DNA of 64,000 nucleotides from Micractinium sp. NFX-FRZ. Lineage: Eukaryota > Chlorophyta > Trebouxiophyceae > Chlorellales > Chlorellaceae. Location: the NCBI GenBank assembly GCA_029339195.1, contig JAPTJF010000264.1, forward strand, positions 22,364 to 86,363, in the 5' to 3' direction. Positions within the stretch are counted from its first letter, which is position 1. The number at the start of each line of letters is the position of its first letter. Below the pieces are notes generated by a model. It had not been told where the DNA came from. It saw only the letters and a program-made list of their open reading frames with translations, and made no database searches. Of this stretch, positions 1 to 10,900 are shown piece by piece. The translations under genes and the position numbers were made by a program.

Positions 1-266
1 GGCTCTTGTGAGAGGCATGCGTAGAGCTAGCTGATGTGCAAGGCATGTGTGGGGGACGAGATGCAGGTATGCTGTGTGCCAAGGAAGATGGGGAGGCACC
101 ACCAGGCGTGGCCCTGCCATGGCCCACCCCTGCTCTACTCTACTGGAGCTCCCAAACCCATTGCCCCTCCCTGCTCAGACACGATGCAAGACACAGGAGG
201 GATGAAGCCACAAGCAAGCAAGGAAGCCGCAATGCCCGTGTGGGCATCAATAGAAATTCCCGCCCC

Positions 267-3226
267 TCACCATTGTGAGCCGTTCTTGCCACTGCCCAGC
301 CCATGGCTATCGAGCCCCTCAACTCCAGCAAGGCTGCCTGTAGTGTCCAAGGCGTCCACTCCAGACTGCCGCTGCCGCAGCAACAGCAACAGCAGGAGCA
401 GCTGAGACAGCGCCTCTGGCGCAATCTGCGCCCCCAGGTTTTGCAGTGCGTCCCCTCCCGCGTGGCGCAGCCGCAACAGCAGCTGAGACAGCGCCTGCGG
501 TGGCAGTCGCCCCTCCCAATCCTGCAGGCTGTCGCCTCCAGGTTGCTGCAGCCGCAACGTAAGCTGAGACAGAGCCTGCGGCGACAAGCAGTCTAAGCAA
601 GCCTGCAAGGCGTCCACTCCGGGCTGCCGTATTCGCTGCAGCAGCTGCCAGAAGGCCTCTGGCGGCAGGGTGCCCTCCCAGTCCTGCAGAGTGTCCACCC
701 CAGCTTGCCGCAGCCGCGTCAGCAGCTGCGATAGAGCCTCCGGCGACAGCTGCTCCACCCAGCTTTGCAGGGAGTCCCGTCCGGGCTGCTGCAGCTGCCG
801 CAGGAGCCGTGGCAGAGCCTCTGGCGGCAGCCGCCCCTCCCAATCGCGTAGAGCACTGACTCCAGCTCGCCGCAGCCGCGACAACAGCTGTGGCAGTCCC
901 TTTGGCGTCAGCTTCTCTAAGCAGCCTTGCAGCGCGTCCCCGCCAGGCTGCCACAGCCGCTGCAGCAGCAGCGGCAAGGAACCAGGCGGCAGCTGCCCTA
1001 GCCAATCATGCTGTGAGTCGCCCCCAGACTCTTGCAGCCGCCGCAGGAGCTGCAGCTGGACTTGGGGAGGCAGCTGCCCCATCCAATCATGCAGGGTGTC
1101 ACCTCCGGGTTGCCACAGCCGCCGCAGCAGCCAATACAGCGCCTCCGGCGGCAGCTGCTCTATCCAATCATGCAGCGTGTCACCTCCACACTCTTTCAGC
1201 CGCCGCAGCAGCCAATGCAGCGCCGCTGGCGGCAGCTGCTCTATCCAGTGCTGGAGCGTGTCACCCCCACATTCTTGCAGCCGGCGCAACAGCCGCGACA
1301 GCGCCGCTGGCGGCAGCTGCGCTATCCATTCCTGCAGTGTGTCGCCCCCTGCCTGCTGCAGTCGGCGCAGCAGCTGCGACAACACCTTTGGCGGCAGCTG
1401 CGCTATCCATTCCTGCAGCGTGTCGCCCACTGACTGCTGCAGCCGTCGCAGCAGCTGTGCCAGCGCTTCCGGCGGCAGCTGCTCTATCCAATCATGCAGC
1501 GTGTCACCCCCTGACTGCTGCAACCGCCGCAGCAGCCAATACAGCGCCTCTGGCGGCAGCTGCGCTATCCAGTCCTGCAGTGTATCGCCTTCAAAGCGCT
1601 GTAGCCGCTGCAGCAGTTGTGCCTGCGCCTCTGGCGGCAGCTGATCTATCCACTCTTGCAATGTGTCGCCTCCACATTCTTGCAGCCGGCGCAGAAGCTG
1701 CGACAGCGCCTTCAGCGGCAGCTGACCTATCCAATCCTGCAGCGTGTCGGCCCCCGACTGCTGCAGCCGCCTCAACAGCTGGGACAGAGCCTCTGCCGGT
1801 AGCTGTGCTATCCATTCCTGCAGCGTGTCACCTCCTGACTGTTGCAGCTGGCACAGCAGCTGCGAGAGGACTTGAGGCGGCAGCTGCGCTATCCAACCCT
1901 GCAGTGTGTCACCCCCAAAATGCTGCAGCCGGCGCAGCAGCTGCGAGAGGACTTGAGGCGGCAGCTGCGCTATCCAAGCCCCCAGCGTGTCACCTCCAGA
2001 CTGCTGCAGCCCCTGCAGCAGCTGCGACAGTGCGTTCGGCGGTAGCTGTGCTATCCAGTTTTGCAGCGTATCGCCCCCAGACTGCTGCAGCCGGCGCAGG
2101 AGCTGCGACAGGGCTTGTGCCGGTAGCTGCCCTATCCACTCTTGCAGCGTATCGCCTCCAGACTGCTGCAACCGGTGCAGCAACTGAGAGAGGGCCTCTG
2201 CCGGCAGCTGCCCGATCCAATCCTGCAGCGTGTCGCCTCCGGGCTGCTGCATCCTCCGGAGCAGCTGCGTCAGTACCTCTGCCGGTAGCTGCTCTACCCA
2301 GCCCTGCAGGGTGTCACTGCCAGGTTGCAGCTGCAGCAGCACCTGCAGCTGCCGAAACTGTGTTTGCGGCATGCTCTGGGCCCACGCATCGAGTGCATCC
2401 CCCTGCTCCACCACGACTCCCACAAGAGGGCCCCCTGAAGGCATGGCAGAGGGTGCAGACAGGGGAGGGTGCACAGCAAGGCAGTGTGACACATCATGTC
2501 ACAGCACACACACACACACACACGCGCATGCGAGCCAGCCAACCAACGCGCGGCAAGCAAGTCAGGCCATCACTCATGCCTGGGCTCCCCTGACTGCCAG
2601 CCTGGCTGTTGTTCCCTCCCTGTTCCCCCGCTCGCTCGCCCACCTGGTGGCTCGTCCGGCGCCGCCGCTGGCCCTCCACCTGTGGGCGGTTCCGCCGTAT
2701 GGGATACCCCCGCAGCTGTAGGGGATACCGGCTTAGCCTCCACATCTGCCTCCCTACCGTCACTGAAGGGGGGAGACCTGAGCCCGGGCGTCGGCCGCCC
2801 TTGCCGTTCCGTTTGTTGGGCCTGCCTCTGCCGCTGCTGACTTTGGTGCTTGGGGCTGCTGGCACAAAGGAAGGGAAGGGGGAGAGGGAAAGGGGCAGCA
2901 ATGATCGCTGCTGCGGTTCTGGTTGCATGGAAGGAGCAAAATGGATGCTGATCAGGAGACGAAACAGAAGCTGAAGTAGGTGGGTGCAAGTCGCTGCCTG
3001 GGGCCACCATGCGGCAGCAGCCGCACACGGCAGGTGGCCAGCGGCACAAGGCGGGTGTGCAGCACTTCTAGCACAATGAAACATTTGGTGTTTGTGGAGC
3101 GCATCGAGTTGCTTGTAAGGAAAAGAAGTAGCATGCGCTTCCAATTAGCCCCCCCTACTGGTGGCAAGCAGGCCGCCGGCTTGTCAGCACTCACCTGGCG
3201 TCACCGGGCCGGCCGCCGCCAACCAT
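267..3226 (-). CDS. Tandem 27-residue helical-repeat protein, function unknown
   Basis: Exons 3226-3195, 2855-2644 and 2434-267 join in frame (803 residues). Residues 1 to about 90 are Gln-, Pro- and Gly-rich and look disordered. The rest is about 24 head-to-tail repeats of exactly 27 residues. Each has a Gly-x-Asp-Thr-Leu-Gln start, a Trp-Ile pair, a Gln-Leu-Pro-Pro turn and a helix rich in Leu, Gln and Arg (like SQLLRRLQQS), so the predicted fold is an alpha-solenoid of two short helices per unit. The last repeat runs into a poly-Leu tract and a Gly/Ser tail. No catalytic motif, signal or transit peptide is evident. I do not recognise the family; PPR, OPR, mTERF and LRR have other periods. 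The stop lies inside a splice-donor-like TGGTGAGG, so a short last exon at 170-140 (in frame, stop at 140) is possible. Start chosen by the in-frame first exon with a good donor. Confidence 0.75.
2505..2523. repeat. CA dinucleotide repeat in an intron
   Basis: About nine CA units lie in the second intron (2643-2435) of the 27-residue repeat gene. Confidence 0.9.
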
Positions 3227-4437
3227 CACAATGAGGCTCTGTTTTGCCTTACTGCTTCCAAAGCCTCAACTCCAATAAATTGCATGAGCTGAACCTGAAA
3301 CGCCTGCCGATGGAAGCGAGCTGGGATATGCCGACATGGCCAGTGAGAGCTGCCAGTGAGGCGAGCCGCGTGTTGGCAGGGGCAGGGGCGGCGGCGGCGG
3401 CGGCAGCAATGACCGGCTCTTCCGCCTCGGTCCGACGTTTGGATGTCGTAATGGAGCAGGAATTGGTCGAGCAGATAGTGGCCCGCAATCAGGAGCTGGC
3501 AGCAAGCCGGTGGGGAGTAGAAGGGGCGCGCCCCGGCCAGCTAAACGTGAAGCAGGCTGGGCGCCCGCTCAACAAACAATTGAGGCAACACCGCGCGTTC
3601 CGGGCTTGATGGTCGCCCAACAGGGCGTCAATGCAAGTCCTGAAGGCCTTGAGCGCAGCAAAACGCCTTGAACAGGTCTGCTTTCAGCCTTGAACTGCTT
3701 CTGACCCCACCGCCGCTCTCCACCTATTAAAGCCAAGACTCTTACAGCGCACGGATCGCCTAAACAGCGCCGACAGCTGCGATCGCGGGAGGGGGCTGCG
3801 TGCACACCGCTTCAGGCGTGTGCGCGCCCCCCTAAGTAAACTTTTGCAGATGATTCAAATATCCTAGCGACTGCGTGCCGCTGCTGAAGGCCGCCAAAAG
3901 AGCGGGGTTGCCACGTAGGCGCCGGCGGTTGCCGGCGGTTGCCGGCGGGCTGATGAGCAATGCATCGAGTGGAATTCTTGACATTACAATTTAAAACTTG
4001 CAAGTCCCGCGCATCTCGCCACCACGTAATGTGTAGGTTTCAAGTTAATAAATTGGGTGGGTAAGGGGGCAATGCAAGAGGGTGGCATGGCAAGGGTGGG
4101 CACTAAGCGGTCCAGTCTCCTTGTTGGTGCCGCCGCATGCGCCCCACATTGTGTGAAGGCATGAGGTGCCATTATCATTTGCGGCAACATAAATTGAATG
4201 AATTAAGTCAACATGGCACGGTATATTATGGAGGAGAGTAACAAAATTGAGGAGGAGAAGAGAAGAGCGACAAGGAGCAGAGGAGATGATGCCAAAAATG
4301 AACTTTCACTCCTGTGGGGAGGGGCTGAGAATGGAGAGTGAAACACACACACAAACAACGATGACACAAAGGGGAAGGATCACATCAAAACTTACGTCGA
4401 ATTTCCCACCCCAAATGTGGCAACCACTGCCGTCGCC
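3227..4437. other. Intergenic, 1.2 kb: 5' region of the repeat gene and 3' region of the acyltransferase gene
   Basis: Both flanking genes are on the minus strand. The part near 3227 should hold the promoter of the repeat gene. The part near 4437 should be the 3' UTR of the acyltransferase. The only open frames are short and have no recognisable product. A GCC-rich low-complexity run lies near 3388-3405. No RNA gene was recognised. Confidence 0.5.
3984..3988 (-). terminator. Candidate poly(A) signal TGTAA of the acyltransferase gene
   Basis: TGTAA reads on the minus strand about 450 bases after the acyltransferase stop codon. TGTAA is the usual green-algal polyadenylation signal. Confidence 0.4.
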
Positions 4438-7023
4438 TCACCAGGAGCGGGGCCAGAGCAGGGAGCAGGGGCGCTCCAGCAGCAGGTACGCCGGCAGCGC
4501 CGCCACCAGCGCCATCACGCTGCCCGCCCCGCAGCCCAGCAGCGCCGTGGCCCAGGCCGCCCACATGCCGCTCACCCCGGCCTCCTGCCACGTGGGTAGC
4601 AGCCCCATGGGCCCCTTGGTGAGAAGGTAGGCGCTGTAGGAGAGGGCCGCCAGTGGGACGAAGCAGTCGGAGGACAGCAGGCGCGCCAGCGGGCGCAGGC
4701 GGCCCAGCAGAATTGCGCAGAGGATGCCGGCGGTGGCCCAGCCCAGGGAGCAGCGGCCGGCCACCTGGAGGAGCAGGAGATGGTGAAGAGCAAATAAAAG
4801 TGGCACGTGGTAAAAACATGACGCCTGGTGGTGAGGACATCCGTGGGAAAGAAGGCAAGGCCACAGGCGGGGGTTGAGGGCATTGAGCCAGCCTGGAGGA
4901 AATCAGGCCAGGCGGCACCAGTCGGCTGCCCCAACTTGCATCCACACCTGGAGGAGGTGGTTGAACACGGGGGCCTGGCGCTCCATCCACCTGCAGGGTG
5001 GGGGGCGGCACAGCGCAAGGGATGCTGGGGTGGGGGCGGGGGTCCCGCTGCACTGCGGCGTCTGCCTTGAACCGCCAGGGTTGTGCATGCTGCGCCTGCA
5101 CACTGCACAGCATGCAACACCATGGCCCGCGCTTTGGTCACAGCACAGCGCAGCACTGCGCCACGTGCCCTCCCACGTGCCCCCCCACGTGCCCCCCCAC
5201 GTGCCCCCACGTGCCCTCCCACGTGCCCCCCCACGTGGCGCAAACCCTGTTGCGGGCACTCGAGCTCGCCTGTTCTTGCCGACGCCGCAGAAGGTGTGGG
5301 CCACTGCCACGGCAAGCGCCAGCAGGTCGAGCGCCAGCAGCAGGCCGCGCTGCAAGCGCCGCGCACGCTGCGCCTGCTGCACCACGCACAGCCCCCCAGG
5401 CGGCCCGCCCTTGCTGCCGCCGCTGCTCTGGCCAGGCAGCAGCTGCTGATGTGGCAGCGCCTCCTCTCCAGCCGCCAGTGGAGCCCCGCCCCAGGCAGAC
5501 ACAGCAAAGACTGCAGTGCTGATCAGCTGGCCGGTTGGCTGCCCCACCTCTGTACTGCCGCCGCCCTTGCTGCTACCTGTGCCGCTGCTGCCGTCAATCC
5601 CCACGGCTGCACTGTCAGTGATGGCACCACTGGCAGTAGCCGGCAGCTGCTCCTGCCGGCGCAGGGCGCCCGCCACTACCACCGCGGCCGTCATGCCGGC
5701 AAAGTAGGGCGCACAGCGGGTGAGGGGCATGGAGTAGGACAGCGGGTTGGGGGAGCCTTGAAGGGGGAAGAGGGCTCCGTCTGTGCTGTACCCCCACACA
5801 GCCAGCATGACGCCCAGTGTCAGCACGGGGACCAGGGAGGCGCCGGCCAGCAGGGCGAGGCCAAAGCGGCGGGGCGCGGCACGCTGCGGGCTGTAGGCCG
5901 CCCAGAGGAAGAGGGGGGAGATGAGGTAGAGGTGCAGCTCCACGCTGACCGACCTGCGGGGCGTAAGAGGTGCAACTGGGCAGGGCGAGGTGAGGTGGCC
6001 AGCCCCATGGGGGTGGTGCAGTGTGGGCGACACATGGGGGAGGCGAGAGGGCAGCGTGCTACAGCCGTGGCGGGAGGGAGAGGAGGTGTGTGGTTTGATT
6101 ACTCGTGCGTCTGGGCTGGGCTGGGCTGGGTGCCATGCGCAGCCCGCTGGCAGATGCACATGCTGTGGCAGGCAGATGCAGCCACAAAGCAGGGTGCCGT
6201 GCATGCTGTGGTGGTGGAGGGTGTGCTCACCACGACAGGTAGTGGCACTCCGAGGGGAGCACGTCGTTGAGGAAGAGCAGCACCTTCCACCAGTCCCGGG
6301 CACACTCGTCGGCCACCTGCTCCCCCGCCAGCCTGGCGCCTAGAGCGAAGCAGCCCAGCGAGAGCGCCATCATGGGCCAGAGGCGCAGGATGCGGCGCAC
6401 AACAAAGCGGCCATACCTGCGCAGCGGCGGCGAGGGGTGGCGGCGACGGGTCAGGCCAGGTTGGGTGGTCATGCAAGTGGCAAGGGGAGAGCGGCGGCGT
6501 GGGGCGGCTGAGCAGCGGGCAGAGCGGGGCGAGCTAAGCCCAGCATGACCGCCAACCCAAGCCTAACTTTGGCCGCAGATCAGTCCAGGGCCTTTGACAC
6601 CACAGCGTGCGCTGCAGGCCCACCGCACACCGCAGCGTGTGGTCACCTGAACGTCCCGGTGCTGGAGACCTCCCGCATCCACAGGTGCGCAATCAGGAAG
6701 CCGCTGAGGCAGAAGAAGATGTCGACACCTAGGCTGCCGTTCTGGAAGGGCTGGGTGGCCGGGCTGGTGAGCCAGCGGGTGGCGATGGAGGGCGGGGCGT
6801 CGGGCGCCGTCACCGAGGCAATGACGTCATAGCCGCGCAGGCAGGGTCCTGTGATGACGTGGTAGCACAGCACCCACAGCAGGGCCAGCGCACGGACGCC
6901 GTCCAAGGGCGCCAGCCGCTGGGAGCCCCTGCCACGGGCCGCCGACGGCAGCAGTGAGCGCAGGCTGGCTCCGGGAGCCCAGCAGGTGCGCAGGTGGCAG
7001 GCAAGCCGTGCCCACGGCGGCAT
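4438..7023 (-). CDS. Acyltransferase-3 (AT3/NRF-6-like) multi-pass membrane protein
   Basis: Exons 7023-6647, 6416-6231, 5953-5270, 4990-4948 and 4764-4438 give about 538 residues. The first exon carries the two hallmarks of the acyltransferase_3 family: LDGVRALALLWVLCYH, with the conserved His in the first membrane helix, and GVDIFFCLSGFLIAHL. Later exons supply further hydrophobic helices, including LYLISPLFLWAAYS. The family moves acyl groups onto sugars or lipids across membranes; the substrate here cannot be told. Intron 3 needs a GC donor (CAG|GCGAGC at 5270/5269), but the frame then continues exactly into a 43-nt exon. That intron holds a CACGTG minisatellite. The start at 7023 is the first in-frame ATG of the open exon; an upstream exon with a signal peptide cannot be excluded. 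Confidence 0.85.
5161..5237. repeat. CACGTG minisatellite in an acyltransferase intron
   Basis: Seven CACGTG palindromes start at 5162, 5174, 5186, 5198, 5208, 5220 and 5232, separated by C-rich spacers. The spacing is 12 bp except for one 10-bp step. The array lies in the intron 5269-4991. Confidence 0.9.
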
Positions 7024-7948
7024 GGCGCACACGCTTTATGTGAAAAAAGCCTCTGACTGGGCGACACGCACGCAAGAGGCCTGCAGATGTAAGAGGGGTA
7101 CAGCGGCACAAGGGGCGCCGGTGGGCTTGCACCCTGCACGGCGCCAGCCAGGCCGCGCTGGCGGGCCGCTGCCGCCGCCAGCCAGGCGCCGTTCTCCGTG
7201 GGCCCTGCCGCGCATCGCTCATTGCAATTCCTCCGCAGATGTACCTTTTGCAGGTATGTGAAGTCCGGTACGTCAACTGCCAGAATTGCCGGGGCCAAAG
7301 CCCGGTGCGCCGTCTGTGCTGCTATCAAGGAATTCCAGCGCGTTTGCCTACTGCCGAGGCAATTGGCAAGCAAATAGGCCAGCCAAGAGGCCCCGCGGCC
7401 TGGTCAGCCCCAGTTTGCAAAGCACCCGCAGCAGGCGACCATTCGTTTCCTTGCTAGTTGCCAATTTGAGTACTTATGGCACGTTTAGAGATGGCAAAAG
7501 CCGCCGCTGGCCGCTGGCAGAGGCCGCCATCGCGCCGCCGCCGCCGTCGCCGCTGCCGCCGCTACCCCAAACCCAAGTTGATGGCGCGTAACCACGCTCA
7601 AGCACTGCAAAATAGTGTTACACTGTCAGCCTCGGACGGCTTCCTGTCAATCAAGGGATGCACACTCGAGCAGCAAACCGGACGCCTGCCGCTGGCAGCG
7701 GCCGTCATGCCCGCGTCGCCCCGCCGCCGCTGCACGCACTCCGGCAGCCCAGCGGTTGCTGGAGCAGCCTCCAGACAAGAAGGACCCACACGACGGGACC
7801 TTGCCAGCAGTGTGGTGAGCTGACGTGGCGCACAGCCGCAGCAGCATCCTCATGGTGCCGGCACCGCCAGAGCTGCAGCCCTGCCTGCCTCCCGGCACCT
7901 CGCTGGCACCACCTGTTGCCCTGATGGCACCGCCTCATCAGGCCAACC
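7024..7948. other. Intergenic, 0.9 kb: acyltransferase 5' region and SEC24 3' region
   Basis: Both neighbours are on the minus strand. A GCC-trinucleotide-rich segment lies around 7500-7565. Short open frames of Arg-rich content come from this composition and are not supported as genes. Confidence 0.5.
7618..7622 (-). terminator. Candidate poly(A) signal TGTAA of SEC24
   Basis: TGTAA on the minus strand, about 330 bases beyond the SEC24 stop codon. Confidence 0.5.
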
Positions 7949-10900
7949 CTACTTGGCCATCAGCATCTGCACACGTGACAACGTAGCCAAATAAACGCAA
8001 CAGGCGGGGCACGGGATACAAGGGTCGGGTGGGCAGGACGCACGCCCACGGGTCCAGCGCTGCTGCCCTCCAAAGTGCCGCGCTGCCGGGCCACACAACG
8101 CGTGTCCCATCCCCATCCCTCCAAAACGCTGTCTGTCTTCCATACCCCCCGCCCTGACACCCCCGCGAACACACACACACACACGCACCTTCTGCAGCGT
8201 CATCATGTACTCCAGGTACGCCTGGCTGCCCGCCGCCGCCCCCCGGTCCTCCACCAGGTAGGGCATGAGGTGGGCCTCCATCGGGGTGCCCTGCCGGATC
8301 ACCCAGCACTCCTGCAGAGGAAGGCAGAGTGTGGAGGGGATGTAGGGGGGTGTGGGTGACGTGTGACATGTGAGGCAGGAGGCCGGGCACGGCACGGCGT
8401 CCCCAAGCTAGATCTTGGCACATGTGAGGCTGAGCAAGAAGAGCGGCAATGTGCGTCGTGACCTGCCCCAAGAGACTGCGGGCATGTGTCCACACACGCC
8501 TGCCAAAGCTGATTGAGTGGCCCGGAACGCGCGCACTCTGGCCCCCACCTCCTCCCACCGAACCCCGTGCCCGCTCAACTTCCTCGCCAACCACAGCGCA
8601 CCTGCCAGAGCTCCTTGGTGCCCCGCAGCGCCGCCATCACCGCGTTGATGCGCGCGCTCAGCTCGCTGCCCTGCCGCACCGGCTCAGGGTTCAGGCCTAC
8701 TTTGGGAGGGGGAGAAGGGGCCGAGGAGGGGAGAGGGCCAGGCAGGGGCCGTGGTAAGCAAGGGTGGCAAGCAAGACGACTCTGGCATGCTGGATGAGCA
8801 CAGCAGGCGACGCTTGCACAGCAGCCTCTAACTGGTGACAGGCTGGCGCAATCACCAACCGTACCGTACCATGTGTGCACATCCCCAGGCCCACGACCCC
8901 ATGCGCCCAACAAGCTCCCCGCGCCCCGCTGCACTCACCAGACGCGTCCTGCGGCGGCCCCTGCACACCAAACACCTCGGCGTAGAAGCTGGGGGGCACC
9001 GCCTGGCCCAGCCACATGATCAGCATGCGCCCATTGTCCACGAGGTATGCGCCAGCTGCAGGAATGGGAGAGGAGAGGAGGCGGCGAGTCGGGGGTGCGG
9101 CGGCGTGACGGCAGCGGGGGACGGAAGCGAGGTTCCAAGGCAGCATTCCCTATTCCAGGAAACGCCTCGCACAGCCTCAGCCTGTCTTGTGCACCAAGCA
9201 GGCGTGTCTCCCCAACATCCGCCCCTCCTGTCTGCGCTGAATTACCCTCAAACCAAGGCCGGCAGCGCTTCATGATGTAAACACACACGGCGGTGCGCAC
9301 ACACCTGGGTGAGGACCCCGCAAGCACAAACCCCAGTGCACACCACAAAAACACCACAAAACCTCATGCCCCACCCCTGCCGGCACCTGGGTTGAAGTAC
9401 TCGAGGCCGGCGGGCGCGGTGGGCGGCAGCGCCACGCCGCCGCCTGCGCCCTCCTTGCCCCAGTCGCCCGTCGGGTCGTACACCGGATAGCAGTTGGGGT
9501 AGATGAGGCGCAGCTGATCATAGACGGAGCACGTCACCATCTGGTGCCCCACCGCTGTGCGCTCGTCGCTGTTCACATCGCGCCCGCCGCCGCGCAGGGC
9601 AGACGTCTTCACAAGGCCTGCAAGTGATGCGGGGCATGGCATTGTATCGTGGCAGTCAGGGGCATGTGCGGAGGCGCTGCTCCCGTCGCGCGCGCTGCCG
9701 TGCAGGGCAGCAGTCCTCACGAGCCTGGGGGCGGCCCGGACGTGGCAGGCAGGGCGGGTGGAGCGGGCGATGCACATCACCACGTGCGGCGCCGGTGCAG
9801 CGGAGGTGTCCCAACCCAATCTTAAAACAGTGTTGGTGAAGCACCGATCCATCCATGATGTGTTGTGCCCACCCACCTAGCGTGAGCACGGGCAGGCTCT
9901 TGAGCCGCTCGGGCAGCACCAGCGCGTTGGGCGACAGCCCGCCCGCCATGCCCGCCCCCCGCATATGCAGCATGCGGTACTCCCGCATGGCGGCCACCAG
10001 GCGCTGCTGGATGGCTGCAGGACAAGGGCAGGGAGGATTGAGGCGGGGGGCCAAGGGCAGTGGGGAGTGAGCGCTATCAGCAGGTCAGCAGCAAACGGCG
10101 CACGCCACAGCAAGCGTTAGAACAGGAGGCATGCCATTCCAGGCAGCAGACAGCAGGCACAGGAGCGAGCCCCCCTGTGGCCATGGTGCCGCGCAGCACA
10201 GCATGCAAAGCAGCGTGCCAGGTGTCGCACAGCATGCACAGCGCGCCAGCTCACCGGTGCGCGCGTCGTCCAGCTTGGCCGAGTAGGAGCGCTCCACTGA
10301 CAGCTTGCCCAGCAATGCCGCCGTGGCGCCTGCGTCGCTCTGCTTGTACAAATCGATCAGCTCTGCGTTGGAGGATGGAGAGAAGAGGCGGGGGACATGT
10401 CAAGGCTCAGGTAGGCGGTGTGTGTGCTTGTGTGTGTGTGTGTGTGTGTGCTGGGCAGGCAGGGACAGAATTCCCATGTTTGTCTGCCGGTTGAGATTGC
10501 GCCAGCTGTCGACGTGGCTGCAGGGGGCGGGAGGGCCATCACCCGAGTCCGCAACCCACGAAAAGCGCCCCGCCCCCCGCCCCACCTGACACCACTGGCA
10601 GCGCCATGGTGTGCACCCGGATGCGCCGCTCCCCATTTGAGTTGGTGTAGAGCAGGGCGGCCTGCAGGTAGGCCACCTGCCCCGTCAGCAGCGTCTCCTC
10701 GTGGGCAATCTCCACGGAGAAGGACTGCAGGGCAGGGGAGGGGGAGGCAGGGCGCATTGGGTGGTGCCGATGGAGATATGGCGGGGTTGGGCAATATCCA
10801 CGGAGAAGGACTGCAGCAGGGGGCAGGGGAGGAGGGAGGGAGTTGGGGGGTAGTGGGGCAGTTCGAGGAGCGGCGGGGTCGAGTCCTGGTGGACAAGACA

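Noticed and set aside
267..2434. 81-bp tandem array as a CRISPR or non-coding satellite
   Set aside because: The units are contiguous with no unique spacers, keep one open frame over 2 kb, and substitutions respect protein-level conservation.
890..2593. Long plus-strand Ala-rich open frame (567 codons) and other frames over the repeat array
   Set aside because: It is antisense to the regular 27-residue repeat gene. The frame is open only because the 81-bp repeat lacks stops in several frames, and its Ala-rich composition reflects GC content.
3244..3609. 121-codon plus-strand frame between the first two genes
   Set aside because: Low-complexity Ala run, no domain, no splice-linked continuation; it lies in an expected promoter region.
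10789..10816. Copied SEC24 acceptor as the true start of exon 15
   Set aside because: Only the downstream copy continues in the conserved SEC24 frame (SFSVEIAHEETLLTGQ).
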